From assembly GCA_028101095.1 (NCBI GenBank), contig JAOHKG010000007.1, positions 1 through 48,477 of the forward strand: a stretch of 48,477 bases of DNA, written 5' to 3'. Positions 1 through 9,799 of the stretch are shown piece after piece. A program made the translations under genes and the position numbers. The notes under the pieces are model-generated. The model worked only from the letters and a program-made list of their open reading frames with translations. It had not been told where the DNA came from and did no database searches. The stretch's first letter is position 1. Each line of letters starts with the position of its first letter. The stretch comes from Fidelibacterota bacterium (GTDB taxonomy: Bacteria > Fidelibacterota > Marinisomatia > Marinisomatales > UBA1611).

Positions 1-85
1 TACCATTTCTTCGTGTCATCACGGCGAAGACTCCAAGCGAAAACAATACAGCTGCTATAAGTAAATAATTACTTAACTGATCCAT
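1..85 (-). CDS. nuoK: NADH-quinone oxidoreductase subunit K (partial, runs off window)
   Basis: Reverse complement from the CAT at 83-85 reads MDQLSNYLLIAAVLFSLGVFAVMTRRNG, typical NuoK N-terminus; overlaps the nuoJ stop. Confidence 0.85.
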   Translation of the reverse strand, partial: MDQLSNYLLIAAVLFSLGVFAVMTRRNG

Positions 86-573
86 CAAGTACCTTCCCTA
101 GAAAGTACTGCCGCTCCAATTAAAGCACCGAGTAGAAGAAGCGATACAGCCTCAAATGGCAATAAGTATTTAGTGAGAAGCAGTATCCCTATATCATGCA
201 CTGTACTTACTGGCTCAAAAGACTGCTTTTCCAACCATGGAGTTTTCGAGATTATCAATGACAATAAAATCAAAAGCCATATTGAAACAACACCCCCAAT
301 TCCCTGTTGCACATTAGTTTGAGATAGCCTGACTGAGGATATTCTATTTGTTAACATAATACCAAATATTATCAGAACTAATATTCCACCAATATAAACA
401 ATTAATTGAACACCCGCGATGAAATCTGCCCATAAAAAAATGTATAATGCAGCGACGCCAAACAAGGTGAACAGCAGGGCTACAGCAGAGTACAATAATT
501 GGTTATTAAGGACAACAACTAATGCAGATGCTATTGTGAAAATTGCTATAAACCAGAAAACTAAATCAGCCAT
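85..573 (-). CDS. nuoJ: NADH-quinone oxidoreductase subunit J
   Basis: 162 aa membrane protein with NuoJ-like sequence (NNQLLYSAVALLFTLFGVAALYIFL, VQLIVYIGGILVLIIFGIML); operon position. Confidence 0.9.
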   Translation of the reverse strand: MADLVFWFIAIFTIASALVVVLNNQLLYSAVALLFTLFGVAALYIFLWADFIAGVQLIVYIGGILVLIIFGIMLTNRISSVRLSQTNVQQGIGGVVSIWLLILLSLIISKTPWLEKQSFEPVSTVHDIGILLLTKYLLPFEAVSLLLLGALIGAAVLSREGT

Positions 574-584
574 TAAAGCCTACC

Positions 585-1166
585 TTAAGATTCTGCACTT
601 TTTTCACCAATATATTTGTCAAGACCTTCTTTGGTACCTGATTTTGCAAACTTATATATTAAATTATCCCTGTCCGGTTCAGAAAACTCATAATCAAGGG
701 GATGGCGACTACTGTTAGGTCCACCAGTCATAAAAATACATTCTTCAGGACAAGGATAAGTACACAGATTACAGTAACAGCACTCAGACATATCAATATC
801 AAATCTAGTAACAACCATTGCTTTTCTGGTTCCGTTGGTTGTAACTCCAACATGTTTTATCTCTTTTATATCACTGCCTCGTTCAGGAGCTTTTTCAGTA
901 ACAATTTTTATACAATCAACAGGACAAGCTCTCTCGCATTTGAGGCAACCAATGCAATCATCCATGTCAACATGTAGTCTAGTTCTAATAACATTGTAGT
1001 TATCATGATCAAAACCAATATTTCTCTCAGGTCGGGGCCACCTCTCTTCAGGATATTGGAGGGTTACATTATCTTGCCTAGCTCTAATCAGATGAATAAA
1101 AGTAATACCCATTCCACCTAAAATAGTGGTAATACTAGTCCAAATATCTGTAAAATACTTAATCAT
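585..1166 (-). CDS. nuoI: NADH-quinone oxidoreductase subunit I (2x[4Fe-4S])
   Basis: Two ferredoxin-like motifs CIGCLKCERACP and CCYCNLCTYPCPEEC; operon position. Confidence 0.92.
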   Translation of the reverse strand: MIKYFTDIWTSITTILGGMGITFIHLIRARQDNVTLQYPEERWPRPERNIGFDHDNYNVIRTRLHVDMDDCIGCLKCERACPVDCIKIVTEKAPERGSDIKEIKHVGVTTNGTRKAMVVTRFDIDMSECCYCNLCTYPCPEECIFMTGGPNSSRHPLDYEFSEPDRDNLIYKFAKSGTKEGLDKYIGEKSAES

Positions 1167-1175
1167 AATTAATAA

Positions 1176-2249
1176 TCACCCAAATAAAACTGTCCAAATT
1201 GCCACAGCAAATATATTAAAAAGACCTATTGGCAGAAAGACCTTCCAACATAAGTGCATTAACTGGTCTACTCTTAGCCTAGGTACTGTCCATCGTATCC
1301 AAATCATAATGAAAATAAGAAAAGCTGTTTTGCTAAGCATCCAAAAAACGCCCATTAAAGGAGAGTCAAGAGAGCCCGAAAAAGGACTCTGCCATCCGCC
1401 CAAAAACCCCGTAACAGCAACCACACTTACAACAAACATGTTAGCATATTCACTTAAAAAAAAGAAAGCGTATCTCATACCAGAATATTCAGTTACAAAG
1501 CCAGCAACTAATTCAGATTCTGATTCAGGTAAATCAAATGGAGTTCTGTTAGTCTCTGCAAGCGCGCTGATAAAATAGACAACAAATGCAATAGGCATGA
1601 ATGGATTATCAAATATAATCCAATTTGAAATTCCGCCTTGTTGATAAATAATAATTTCTTGCATGTTAAGACTTCCGGCAAGCATAATAACAACAATCAA
1701 TGATAAACCAGCTGGAATCTCATAACTTATAATTTGCGCAGCTGATCTCATCCCACCATAAAGGGACCATTTATTATTAGATGACCAACCAGCTAAAATA
1801 AGAGCTATAACTGCAAGGCTACCTACACCAAGAATATAGAATATCCCGATATTTAAATCCGAAACAATAATGGATCCATTGAAAGGCAGAGCAATAAAGC
1901 TAATAAAAGCGCCAACAAATATCATGAATGGCGCAAGAATGAACAAAAGCTTATTTGCACTACTTGGTATAATATCTTCTTTTGAAAGTAATTTAAGTGC
2001 ATCCGCAATTGGCTGTAGCAAACCCCATTTACCCGCATGAAGACCTACACCTTGCCCCATAGGTCCAACCTTGTCTTGTATAAAAGAAGAAACTTTAAGC
2101 TCTGCGTAAATGACTACAAGTGCATATACCGTAATAAAGCCAAATGTCGCAACCAAAGGGATCAACATAGAAATGACGAGAAAAGGATCTGTATTTTCCC
2201 AACTTGGAAAAAGACTAACAAGACTATCAAATAAAAAATCAACCGTCAT
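1176..2249 (-). CDS. nuoH: NADH-quinone oxidoreductase subunit H
   Basis: YAELKVSSFIQDKVGPMGQG...GLLQPIADALKLLSKEDIIP and ETNRTPFDLPESESELVAGFVTEYSGMRYAFFFLSEY motifs. Confidence 0.95.
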   Translation of the reverse strand: MTVDFLFDSLVSLFPSWENTDPFLVISMLIPLVATFGFITVYALVVIYAELKVSSFIQDKVGPMGQGVGLHAGKWGLLQPIADALKLLSKEDIIPSSANKLLFILAPFMIFVGAFISFIALPFNGSIIVSDLNIGIFYILGVGSLAVIALILAGWSSNNKWSLYGGMRSAAQIISYEIPAGLSLIVVIMLAGSLNMQEIIIYQQGGISNWIIFDNPFMPIAFVVYFISALAETNRTPFDLPESESELVAGFVTEYSGMRYAFFFLSEYANMFVVSVVAVTGFLGGWQSPFSGSLDSPLMGVFWMLSKTAFLIFIMIWIRWTVPRLRVDQLMHLCWKVFLPIGLFNIFAVAIWTVLFG

Positions 2250-3367
2250 CTATCTATTTCACCCAACACGATGTCAAGACTTCCCAATATTGCAAGAACA
2301 TCCGAAAGTAACCAACCGGCAGCAATTTCATCAATTACGGAAAGAGCCGTAAAAGCAGGGGAGCGCATCTTTAGCCTATAAGGTATGTTTGACCCATCAC
2401 TTTCAATGTAGTAACCCAGATCTCCGCGAGGCGACTCAGTTCTTTTATAGATTGATCCAATTGGAGGCTTTATTTTTTTTGGAAGGGATTGATGGACATC
2501 TCCATCTTTAGGCATACTCGCTAGCGCCTGCCTTACAATTTTGATACTCTCTTTCATTTCAAGCACTCTAACATAAAACCTATCCCAACAATCGCCTACT
2601 GATCCTTTACCCCCCTCACCAACAGGCACCTCAAATTCAAACTTATTATAGATGGAATATGGATCATCCCTTCTCAAATCCCACTTAAGGCCTGAAGCCC
2701 TGAGGTTTGGACCTGTTACACCATAACTGATTGCAACATCTTGCGGCATTACGCCTATATCAGCGGTTCTTTCAACAAAGATTTTATTGTGAACCAGAAG
2801 ATTAACAAACTCATCAATCTTAGGCTCAAAATAATCTAGAAACTTATAGGTAGACTCAACAAATCCAACCGGAAGGTCATGACTAAGTCCACCAATCCAC
2901 ATGTAATTATATAGAAGTCTAGCTCCACATGTCATCTCAAAAAGATCTAATATTCTTTCCCTATCACGAAGCATATGAAGGAATGGTGTGAACGCTCCAA
3001 TATCTAGACCAAAAGCCCCCAGACCAAGTAGATGACTAGCAATCCGTTGAAGCTCAGCCATGACTACTCTTATGTGCTGTACACGATCATTAACTTTAAT
3101 CTCAAGCATTTCTTCCATAGCAACAACATAACCAAAATTCATTGTCATCGAAGCGAGATAATCACACCTATCAGTAAATGGTATGACTTGTTCGTACGTC
3201 ACACTTTCACAATGTTTTTCAAAACAACGGTGCAAATAACCGATATAAGGCGTTATTGAAGAAACAATTTCACCATCGGTCCTTACCTGTAATCTCAAAA
3301 CTCCATGCGTAGCAGGATGTTGAGGTCCTATATTTAGGACCATTTCTTCACCTCGAATTATTCCCAT
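2246..3367 (-). CDS. nuoD: NADH-quinone oxidoreductase subunit D
   Basis: NIGPQHPATHGVLRL...IGYLHRCFEKHCE and C-terminal SPRGDLGYYIESDG...DIVLGEIDR. Confidence 0.95.
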   Translation of the reverse strand: MGIIRGEEMVLNIGPQHPATHGVLRLQVRTDGEIVSSITPYIGYLHRCFEKHCESVTYEQVIPFTDRCDYLASMTMNFGYVVAMEEMLEIKVNDRVQHIRVVMAELQRIASHLLGLGAFGLDIGAFTPFLHMLRDRERILDLFEMTCGARLLYNYMWIGGLSHDLPVGFVESTYKFLDYFEPKIDEFVNLLVHNKIFVERTADIGVMPQDVAISYGVTGPNLRASGLKWDLRRDDPYSIYNKFEFEVPVGEGGKGSVGDCWDRFYVRVLEMKESIKIVRQALASMPKDGDVHQSLPKKIKPPIGSIYKRTESPRGDLGYYIESDGSNIPYRLKMRSPAFTALSVIDEIAAGWLLSDVLAILGSLDIVLGEIDR

Positions 3368-4275
3368 CCTTCCTTCATCTTTGGTATAACAATACCATGG
3401 TAAGTTTCTTGTACTTCATAATTTTTTCTTAATGGCCAGCCTTCCCAATCTTCCGGTAATAAAATACGCCTTAAATCACGGTGATTTGAAAATTCTATTC
3501 CAAACATATCATATGTTTCCCTTTCAAACCAATCTGCAATTCTCCAAACCGATTCAACAGATGGTATTTTAGGGTTTTCGATTGGGACTTGAATTCTAAC
3601 TTCAGTGTAATGTTTTTTTGACATTGAATGTAAGTTATATCTAGCTTCTAAAATTTTTCCATCAATATCAAAACCCGTTTGGCATTGTAGAGAGTCAAAT
3701 AATAGATTAGAATCAGTTTTTAGCCAAATTGCAAAGTCATACCAAATACTAGGATTAATCATTAAAAAATCATCAACATTCTCATTTAATACTGAACCAG
3801 GAAATTTGGCAACCGATAAGTTTTTGATTTTTAAATTAATACTTTCTTCGTGAACAATCTTTTTGACTTCGCTTGAAGAACTAGCTACATCAGAAACCGC
3901 TTTCGGACTGTGGATCTTTTTGTATTCATCCGGGCTTTTTTTTGCTTTTACTAACGCCGCTTTTACCTTAGATCTTGTAACCCTATCTTCAATTGCGTTA
4001 ATAGAATCCATATCTCCGTCAAGGCCTTTAAGAACAAAATTTGCAATTAATTTTTGACTATCATCACTTGTAACCGTTTCTTTAACTTCATCTGCTCCCG
4101 ATCTATCTCCAGTGTTCTCAGCCCTAAACTTACCAGGGTCTTTTTTTGCCTTAAAAAGTGCAGCTTTTGCCTTAGACCTGACAACACGGTCTTCCAGAGC
4201 GTTAATAGAATCCATATTACCATCAAGGGCGCTCAAAACTAGTTCAATAATTTTATTATCCAAACCTGAACTCAT
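3358..4275 (-). CDS. nuoC: NADH-quinone oxidoreductase subunit C with duplicated N-terminal extension
   Basis: C-terminal ~150 aa is NuoC-like ([43 protein letters not shown]); preceded by ~120 aa containing two copies of a LDG(N/D)MDSINAxEDRVxRSKxKAALxKAKKxP motif. Confidence 0.92.
   Translation of the reverse strand: MSSGLDNKIIELVLSALDGNMDSINALEDRVVRSKAKAALFKAKKDPGKFRAENTGDRSGADEVKETVTSDDSQKLIANFVLKGLDGDMDSINAIEDRVTRSKVKAALVKAKKSPDEYKKIHSPKAVSDVASSSSEVKKIVHEESINLKIKNLSVAKFPGSVLNENVDDFLMINPSIWYDFAIWLKTDSNLLFDSLQCQTGFDIDGKILEARYNLHSMSKKHYTEVRIQVPIENPKIPSVESVWRIADWFERETYDMFGIEFSNHRDLRRILLPEDWEGWPLRKNYEVQETYHGIVIPKMKEGWE
3922..4257 (-). repeat. Two copies of a ~44-aa motif, 68 codons apart, in the NuoC N-terminal extension
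   Basis: aa 7-50 and 75-118 align strongly; exact 19-bp DNA match gcgttaatagaatccatat at ~4199 and ~3995 (204 bp apart = 68 codons). Confidence 0.9.
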
Positions 4276-4811
4276 GCCATTTTTCGCGTAAGAGGCCTTT
4301 CTTCAAGAATTTGTTCTTGTAATTTCAATAAACCTTCAATTAGAGCTTCCGGACGCGGCGGACATCCAGGGACATATACATCAACCGGTATCACGATATC
4401 GACACCTTTTAAAACATGATATCCGTGCTGCCAATAAGGGCCACCACTCGTAGCGCAACTTCCCATTGCAACTACATATTTGGGGTCAGCCATCTGTTCG
4501 TACAATTTTTTTACCCTTAGAGCCATTTTCATTGTTACTGTACCAGCAACTATCATTACGTCAGCCTGCCTAGGAGAAGATCTTGGAATCATACCGATTC
4601 TCATTAAATCATGACGGCTAGCAGCAGCAGCCATCATTTCGATAGCACAACAAGCCGTACCAAACTGAAAAAACCATGGAGAAGTTGAACGACTCCAACT
4701 CAAAAGCTTATCTAGCTTTTCTACAATTATATTATCATTAAATTTATTTTCTAATAAGCCCAAATTATTTCTCCACTTCGGTAGCAATGTTTTTGTATCT
4801 ACCAGTTCCAT
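4272..4811 (-). CDS. nuoB: NADH-quinone oxidoreductase subunit B
   Basis: [46 protein letters not shown]...[15 protein letters not shown]. Start ambiguous: the ATG gives a 47-nt overlap with nuoA; a TTG at ~4763 is an alternative. Confidence 0.93.
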   Translation of the reverse strand: MELVDTKTLLPKWRNNLGLLENKFNDNIIVEKLDKLLSWSRSTSPWFFQFGTACCAIEMMAAAASRHDLMRIGMIPRSSPRQADVMIVAGTVTMKMALRVKKLYEQMADPKYVVAMGSCATSGGPYWQHGYHVLKGVDIVIPVDVYVPGCPPRPEALIEGLLKLQEQILEERPLTRKMA

Positions 4812-5181
4812 ACCGAACCCTTCGCTTGACCCAGTCTAAATCAGATTTTACCCACACGTAAGCCAGACCAACACACAAGATTATTAAAAATATTCCCATC
4901 TCAACTAACGCCAGAAGACCCATTTCTTTAAAAACAACTGCCCAGGGAAAAAGAAAAACAACCTCAACATCAAAAATTAAAAAAATTAATGCGATAACAT
5001 AAAATCTAATATTGAACTGTAGCCAGGCAGATCCCTCAACTTCTTCCCCACACTCATATGTTTCAAGCTTTTCTCTTGTTTTATTTGAAGGTGCAATTAG
5101 CCATTGTATGACCAAAGGAGCAGCAACTAGGATTATTCCTAGAAATGTGGCAAATAATATAGTTCCAAAATCTCTGTACAT
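4765..5181 (-). CDS. nuoA: NADH-quinone oxidoreductase subunit A
   Basis: [45 protein letters not shown] is diagnostic for NuoA. Confidence 0.95.
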   Translation of the reverse strand: MYRDFGTILFATFLGIILVAAPLVIQWLIAPSNKTREKLETYECGEEVEGSAWLQFNIRFYVIALIFLIFDVEVVFLFPWAVVFKEMGLLALVEMGIFLIILCVGLAYVWVKSDLDWVKRRVRYGTGRYKNIATEVEK

Positions 5182-5336
5182 ATAATTGTCATTAAAATAT
5201 TAATAATGATATTCAAACTTACTCTTCTTGGTTTTGGAGAGTCAAATTAAACTTCAAAAAATAGTAGATAAAATTTAGAGCCTTTTTGTATCAAAACTAA
5301 CTAGTTACAATATTAACTTATTTTTAAATTACAACA

Positions 5337-6239
5337 ATGAATTATTTAAATATCTTGATAACAAAAATATTAAAACTATTACCTAAATGGTTTGCAAAAC
5401 CATTTGCAAAACCATACGTTGCAGGAGAAACAATTGAAGAAGTTACAGCTAAAATTAAAAGTTTGAATGGAAAGGGCTTTTTAGCAACAGTTGATATTCT
5501 TGGTGAGCATACGAAGAGTGAAAGAGAAGCACAGAGGATAACAGAGCAATACTGTATGCTTTATGATGAAATCTCAAGAAAAAATTTAGAATGCTCGGTT
5601 TCAGTAAAGCCATCACACATAGGCCTTGATATTTCAACCGCTCTGATAATGAAGAATCTAAGTGCAATTTTGGATAAAGCTGTGAACACGAATAATTTTC
5701 TAAGAATCGATATGGAGAGTTCAAAATCGACAGATCAAACTATTCAAATATACCAGTACTTCAGAAAGAAGTATTCAAACATTGGTACAGTGCTACAATC
5801 TTATTTGTTAAGGACTCAAACTGATATTGATCAGCTATCCGAGTTAGAGTCAAATATTAGAATTTGTAAAGGAATTTATAATGAGCCTCAAAAAATAGCA
5901 TTCAAGAGTCGAGACGACATCAAAAACAATTATATTCTATTTGCAAAAAAAATGGCCCGCAATAATCACTTCTGCGCATACGCAACTCATGATCAAGAAT
6001 TAATAGAAGATTTACTCAATTGGATTTCTAAAGAAAATATTCCAAAAGATCTTTTTGAATTTCAATGTCTGTACGGCGTTCCCATGCAGGGGCGCCTAGA
6101 AGAGCTAATTAAAGAAGGGATTAAAGTTCGGATTTATGTACCCTTTGGACCAGATTGGTACGATTATTCCATGAGAAGGTTAAATGAAAATCCAAAAATT
6201 ATAAAGTATGTTCTAGGTAATCTTTTTAAAAATGACTAA
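5337..6239 (+). CDS. Proline dehydrogenase family protein
   Basis: PRODH-like TIM-barrel sequence: SVKPSHIGLDIS, LRIDMESS, RICKGIYNEP, YATHDQELI, EFQCLYGVP, VRIYVPFGPDWYDYSMRRLNENP. Confidence 0.88.
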   Translation: MNYLNILITKILKLLPKWFAKPFAKPYVAGETIEEVTAKIKSLNGKGFLATVDILGEHTKSEREAQRITEQYCMLYDEISRKNLECSVSVKPSHIGLDISTALIMKNLSAILDKAVNTNNFLRIDMESSKSTDQTIQIYQYFRKKYSNIGTVLQSYLLRTQTDIDQLSELESNIRICKGIYNEPQKIAFKSRDDIKNNYILFAKKMARNNHFCAYATHDQELIEDLLNWISKENIPKDLFEFQCLYGVPMQGRLEELIKEGIKVRIYVPFGPDWYDYSMRRLNENPKIIKYVLGNLFKND

Positions 6240-6633
6240 TCAAAGGACTTTAAAAAAGATTTTTTCGTTTAAAACAATTGCTGTTGTAGGGCTTAGCCCT
6301 AATATAAGTCGTCCTTCTAGCTTTGTATCTGCTTACATGGAAAATAAAGGCTATAGGATTTTTCCTGTTAACCCTAGACATAATGACATCGGTAATAATA
6401 AATGCTATAAAGGATTAATCGATATTAGACAAAAAATTGATATTATCAATATTTTCAGAAAATCCGAACACGTTTTACCAATAATAGATGATTCGATTAA
6501 AATTGGAGCCAAAGCTATCTGGATGCAAGATGGAATTTTAATTGAAAATGCTAAAGAAATAGCTGAAAAAAATAATTTAATTATAGTAATGAATGACTGC
6601 ATAATGAGACAGCATCTTAGTTTCAAAGATTGA
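6232..6633 (+). CDS. CoA-binding domain protein (YccU-like)
   Basis: KTIAVVGLSPNISRPSSFVSAYMENKGYRIFPVNPRHNDI...AIWMQDGI...DCIMRQH. Confidence 0.8.
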   Translation: MTNQRTLKKIFSFKTIAVVGLSPNISRPSSFVSAYMENKGYRIFPVNPRHNDIGNNKCYKGLIDIRQKIDIINIFRKSEHVLPIIDDSIKIGAKAIWMQDGILIENAKEIAEKNNLIIVMNDCIMRQHLSFKD

Positions 6634-7415
6634 TTAAATACCTTGAATTAAAAACAGAATACCTTAAAAAAGGATATTCTATCCACAGAAACGTTATCAG
6701 TAATAGCATCGTTGAAGATATTCAAAAACACATTAAATTTTTGTTAGAATGTTTTCCCAAAACAAGACCTGAATCTTTCCACCATGATATGCTGGTGAAC
6801 GATCCTTTTATTCATCATATTTTAGATCAGAAAAAAATCAAAGAAATATCTAAATTTTATTTGGGACCAAATATTTCTCTTTTTGGAGCACATTACATCG
6901 CAAAAAGACCCTTTGACGGAAAACCTGTTGGCTGGCATCAGGATGGATCATATTGGCCATTAAAACCTATGAATGTTATTTCTCTTTGGATTGCAGGGAG
7001 TCACTCAAATAAAAAAAATGGATGTATGAGGGTCATTCCTGGATCACAAAATAAAAAATTAATTCCGCCCTCAAAAATGGAAAAGTTAGACCAAGAAAGA
7101 TATGTTTTAGATTTAGGAATAAAAAAAAGTGATATCAAAAGTAATACCGCTCAAAATATAGAACTTTCTCCCGGTGATATGTCCATCCACAACCCTAATA
7201 TCATACATGGATCAAATCCAAACTTATCTTCACATTGGCGTATTGGTTTAACTCTTAGAATAATACCATCAACAACCTTTGTTGACAGGGAAAACTGGAA
7301 ATGTATTCATATTGCTGGAAAAAAAGACAGAGCGATTAAGAACAATTATGTTGAAAAGCCCATATTTAACAAAGAGAAGCACATGGAATTTGATGGTTGT
7401 GAAAAATACAGCTAG
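6630..7415 (+). CDS. Phytanoyl-CoA dioxygenase (PhyH) family Fe(II)/2-oxoglutarate dioxygenase
   Basis: WHQDGSYWPL (HxD), SLWIAGSHSNKKNGCMRVIPGSQ, NPNIIHGSNPN...WRIGLTLR. TTG start overlaps the preceding TGA. Confidence 0.8.
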   Translation: MIKYLELKTEYLKKGYSIHRNVISNSIVEDIQKHIKFLLECFPKTRPESFHHDMLVNDPFIHHILDQKKIKEISKFYLGPNISLFGAHYIAKRPFDGKPVGWHQDGSYWPLKPMNVISLWIAGSHSNKKNGCMRVIPGSQNKKLIPPSKMEKLDQERYVLDLGIKKSDIKSNTAQNIELSPGDMSIHNPNIIHGSNPNLSSHWRIGLTLRIIPSTTFVDRENWKCIHIAGKKDRAIKNNYVEKPIFNKEKHMEFDGCEKYS

Positions 7416-7416
7416 A

Positions 7417-8301
7417 CTAATCGCTTTCCCCTCTTTTGCCCCACCCCATTTTTGTTCTTAAGTTTTGGAAATAGTCATTATCAGTGAAGCTTATTAAGTT
7501 AATTTGAAAATTAGCTTTTGAGATATTGACTTTATTCATTGAAGATAGGGTTTCATGAATTTGCCCATCTGCCGTAAATAAGATTGGGTCAATATTTTGA
7601 GAAAATTGGATATCAATACTTGCACTCGCCGGAACAACTAAAGGTCTAGAAGTTAATGTATGTGCAGCTGTAGGTGTAATTATTAATGATTCGACTTCTG
7701 GAGTTACAATTGGCCCCCCTGCAGATAATGAATACGCGGTAGACCCCGTTGGAGTTGCAATAATTATCCCATCAGCTTTATAATTACCTACAAGATGATT
7801 ATTTACAAATACAGTTGCATTCAGCATTCTATGGAATTCTGCGTTGCTTATTACAAAGTCATTTAAAGCGTTATATTTTATTAAAGTATTTTTTTTTGCG
7901 ATACTGGCCTCGATGAGCATTCTATTTTCCAGAATAAAATCTTTGGCTGCAACTTGGTCAAGTCTGTGAAAAAGATCTTTTAATGTTACTTTTGCTAAAA
8001 AACCTAAATCGCCTAAATGAATACCTAAAATCGGGGTAGTACAGTTTTTCATATTTCTTGCTAAAGAAAGAAAAGTACCATCACCCCCTAAAACTAAAAT
8101 AAAATCTAACTCATCAAGTTGCTCTTCTGTTTCAATGAGTTTGGCTTTCCTATTACTGAAATTAAGATGGTCTAATATTCTGGATGTAAGAAAGGGCTCT
8201 AGCTGCTTTTTTTTTGACCATGATAAAATTTTTGGTAAAACTTCCCAAAATATTTTTTTTTCAGTGTTACCCCATATTCCAAATGTAGCTTTTTTATTCA
8301 T
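7417..8301 (-). CDS. nadK: NAD kinase
   Basis: LVLGGDGTFLSLARN, NDFVISN, KADGIIIATPTGSTAYSLSAGGPIV. Confidence 0.93.
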   Translation of the reverse strand: MNKKATFGIWGNTEKKIFWEVLPKILSWSKKKQLEPFLTSRILDHLNFSNRKAKLIETEEQLDELDFILVLGGDGTFLSLARNMKNCTTPILGIHLGDLGFLAKVTLKDLFHRLDQVAAKDFILENRMLIEASIAKKNTLIKYNALNDFVISNAEFHRMLNATVFVNNHLVGNYKADGIIIATPTGSTAYSLSAGGPIVTPEVESLIITPTAAHTLTSRPLVVPASASIDIQFSQNIDPILFTADGQIHETLSSMNKVNISKANFQINLISFTDNDYFQNLRTKMGWGKRGESD

Positions 8302-8522
8302 TCAATGTTTTTTACGGAAAAAGAACCTTCAGCATTTTTTATTAATTCATCAATTTTTTTTTCAGAATCGTTTAATTCCATTCTGCATACTTCAATTAGT
8401 TTAATACCATCATCAAACCATTGAATATTTTCTTCTAAACTACCTTTACCTGATTCCATTTTCACAACGAGCTCTTCTAAATGAGCAATTGCAGTTTCAA
8501 TGTCTTTTTTTTCATTTTTCAT
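8298..8522 (-). CDS. xseB: Exodeoxyribonuclease VII small subunit
   Basis: DIETAIAHLEELVVKMESGKGSLEENIQWFDDGIKLI; adjacent to xseA. Confidence 0.9.
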   Translation of the reverse strand: MKNEKKDIETAIAHLEELVVKMESGKGSLEENIQWFDDGIKLIEVCRMELNDSEKKIDELIKNAEGSFSVKNIE

Positions 8523-8534
8523 ATTTATCTCGTT

Positions 8535-9737
8535 CTAAGCTTCTTTGGTCTTTTTTGCAATTAATGCCCCATTTGCAGTTTGGGCTTTAAATAGTTCACC
8601 CAATTTTAAATCAGATGATTTACGAATCACTTCATTTTCCTCAGAAAAAAGAATTGAATAGCCACGATCTAGAACCTTATTTGGACTTAGACCATTGAAT
8701 TGTTTGTAAACAGAATTTAATTCTATTGTTTTATTCTGATGGTGAGTTTTTATTTGAGAATATAACCTTTTTTGTAATTCTGTTATTTTGTTTATTTGTG
8801 ATTCAATTCTTTTTTTTGGTTGAAGGTATCGTACTTTTTCGTCTATATAATCGATTTTCAACATATATCTTTCTAAAGTTTTCTTAAGTGATTTGTAAAG
8901 TTGATCTTGAATTCGATTTAATTGGCCTAATGCGTGTTCCTGTTTTGGTGCTACTAATTCCGCTGCAGCCGATGGGGTAGGAGCTCTTAAATCTGAAGTA
9001 AAATCCGAAATGGTGAAATCTGTCTCATGACCAATACCTGTCACTATGGGGATTTTAGATTTAAATATAGACCTTGCTACCGATTCCTCATTAAAGCACC
9101 ATAAATCTTCAATAGATCCACCTCCTCTGGAAAGGATAATAACATCTACATTTTCATAGCTATTAAAATCTTCAATACCTTCAATAATAGTTCTTGATGC
9201 ATCATTTCCTTGAACAATTACAGAACGAAGAATTATTTTAACATAAGGCGCTCTTCGATTAATTACATTGCAAATATCTTTAAATGCTGCACTTGTACCT
9301 GAAGTTAAGACTCCAATCACTTTTGGATATTTGGGAATAGTTAGTTTATGAGATTGCTCAAAAAGACCTTCTGAAATTAATTTCAATTTAAGTTTTTCAA
9401 ATGCTAAAAATAAATCACCATCTCCCTCAGGTTTCATTTCAAAAACTCTAAGTTGGATTTGTCCTCTTTGTTCATAAATGGTAACAGAACAATTAATGAG
9501 CACCTGCATTCCATTATCGGGAACAAAATTTACGCTATTATTGTTACCTCTAAACATAACACATTTGATTTCACCGCCAGTATCTTTAAGGGTGAAGTAC
9601 ATGTGTCCAGATGATGGATGCAAGTGATAATTAGATATTTCACCTTTTACCCAGAGACTACTAAGATTACCCTCAACTAGATTTTTAATCTCAGAATTTA
9701 GTTTAGAAACTGTTAGATAAGACTTTTCTACTGGCAT
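8535..9737 (-). CDS. xseA: Exodeoxyribonuclease VII large subunit
   Basis: VSKLNSEIKNLVEGNLSSLWVKGEISNYHLHPSSGHMYFTLKD...LSRGGGSIEDLWCFNEE...GIGHETDFTISDFTSDLRAPTPSAAAEL. Confidence 0.95.
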   Translation of the reverse strand: MPVEKSYLTVSKLNSEIKNLVEGNLSSLWVKGEISNYHLHPSSGHMYFTLKDTGGEIKCVMFRGNNNSVNFVPDNGMQVLINCSVTIYEQRGQIQLRVFEMKPEGDGDLFLAFEKLKLKLISEGLFEQSHKLTIPKYPKVIGVLTSGTSAAFKDICNVINRRAPYVKIILRSVIVQGNDASRTIIEGIEDFNSYENVDVIILSRGGGSIEDLWCFNEESVARSIFKSKIPIVTGIGHETDFTISDFTSDLRAPTPSAAAELVAPKQEHALGQLNRIQDQLYKSLKKTLERYMLKIDYIDEKVRYLQPKKRIESQINKITELQKRLYSQIKTHHQNKTIELNSVYKQFNGLSPNKVLDRGYSILFSEENEVIRKSSDLKLGELFKAQTANGALIAKKTKEA

Positions 9738-9768
9738 TTACTAACTTTTTGCCTTTACAAAACTAATT

Positions 9769-9794
9769 AGGGCTTTAAGGTAAATAAAGCCCCT
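9769..9794 (-). terminator. Putative intrinsic hairpin downstream of the small basic protein gene (9800-9895)
   Basis: GGGCTTTA (9770-9777) pairs TAAAGCCC (9785-9792) with a 7-nt loop; on the minus strand followed only by a weak U stretch (AATTAGTTTTGT). Confidence 0.5.
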
Positions 9795-9799
9795 ATCTA

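Noticed and set aside
419-718. Plus-strand ORFs antisense to nuo genes (419-718, 702-977, 1126-1578, 2037-2352 and similar)
   Set aside because: They lie opposite strongly supported nuo genes and show no recognisable domain or signal; treated as shadow ORFs.
4765-4811. 47-nt nuoA/nuoB overlap as an unusual overlapping-gene arrangement
   Set aside because: A TTG start for nuoB at ~4763 would remove the overlap; start-site ambiguity is the simpler explanation.
5385-5425. Short repeat/palindrome aaaccatttgcaaaaccat in the PRODH gene start
   Set aside because: Short in-frame WFAKPFAKPY coding repeat; no sign of regulatory function.
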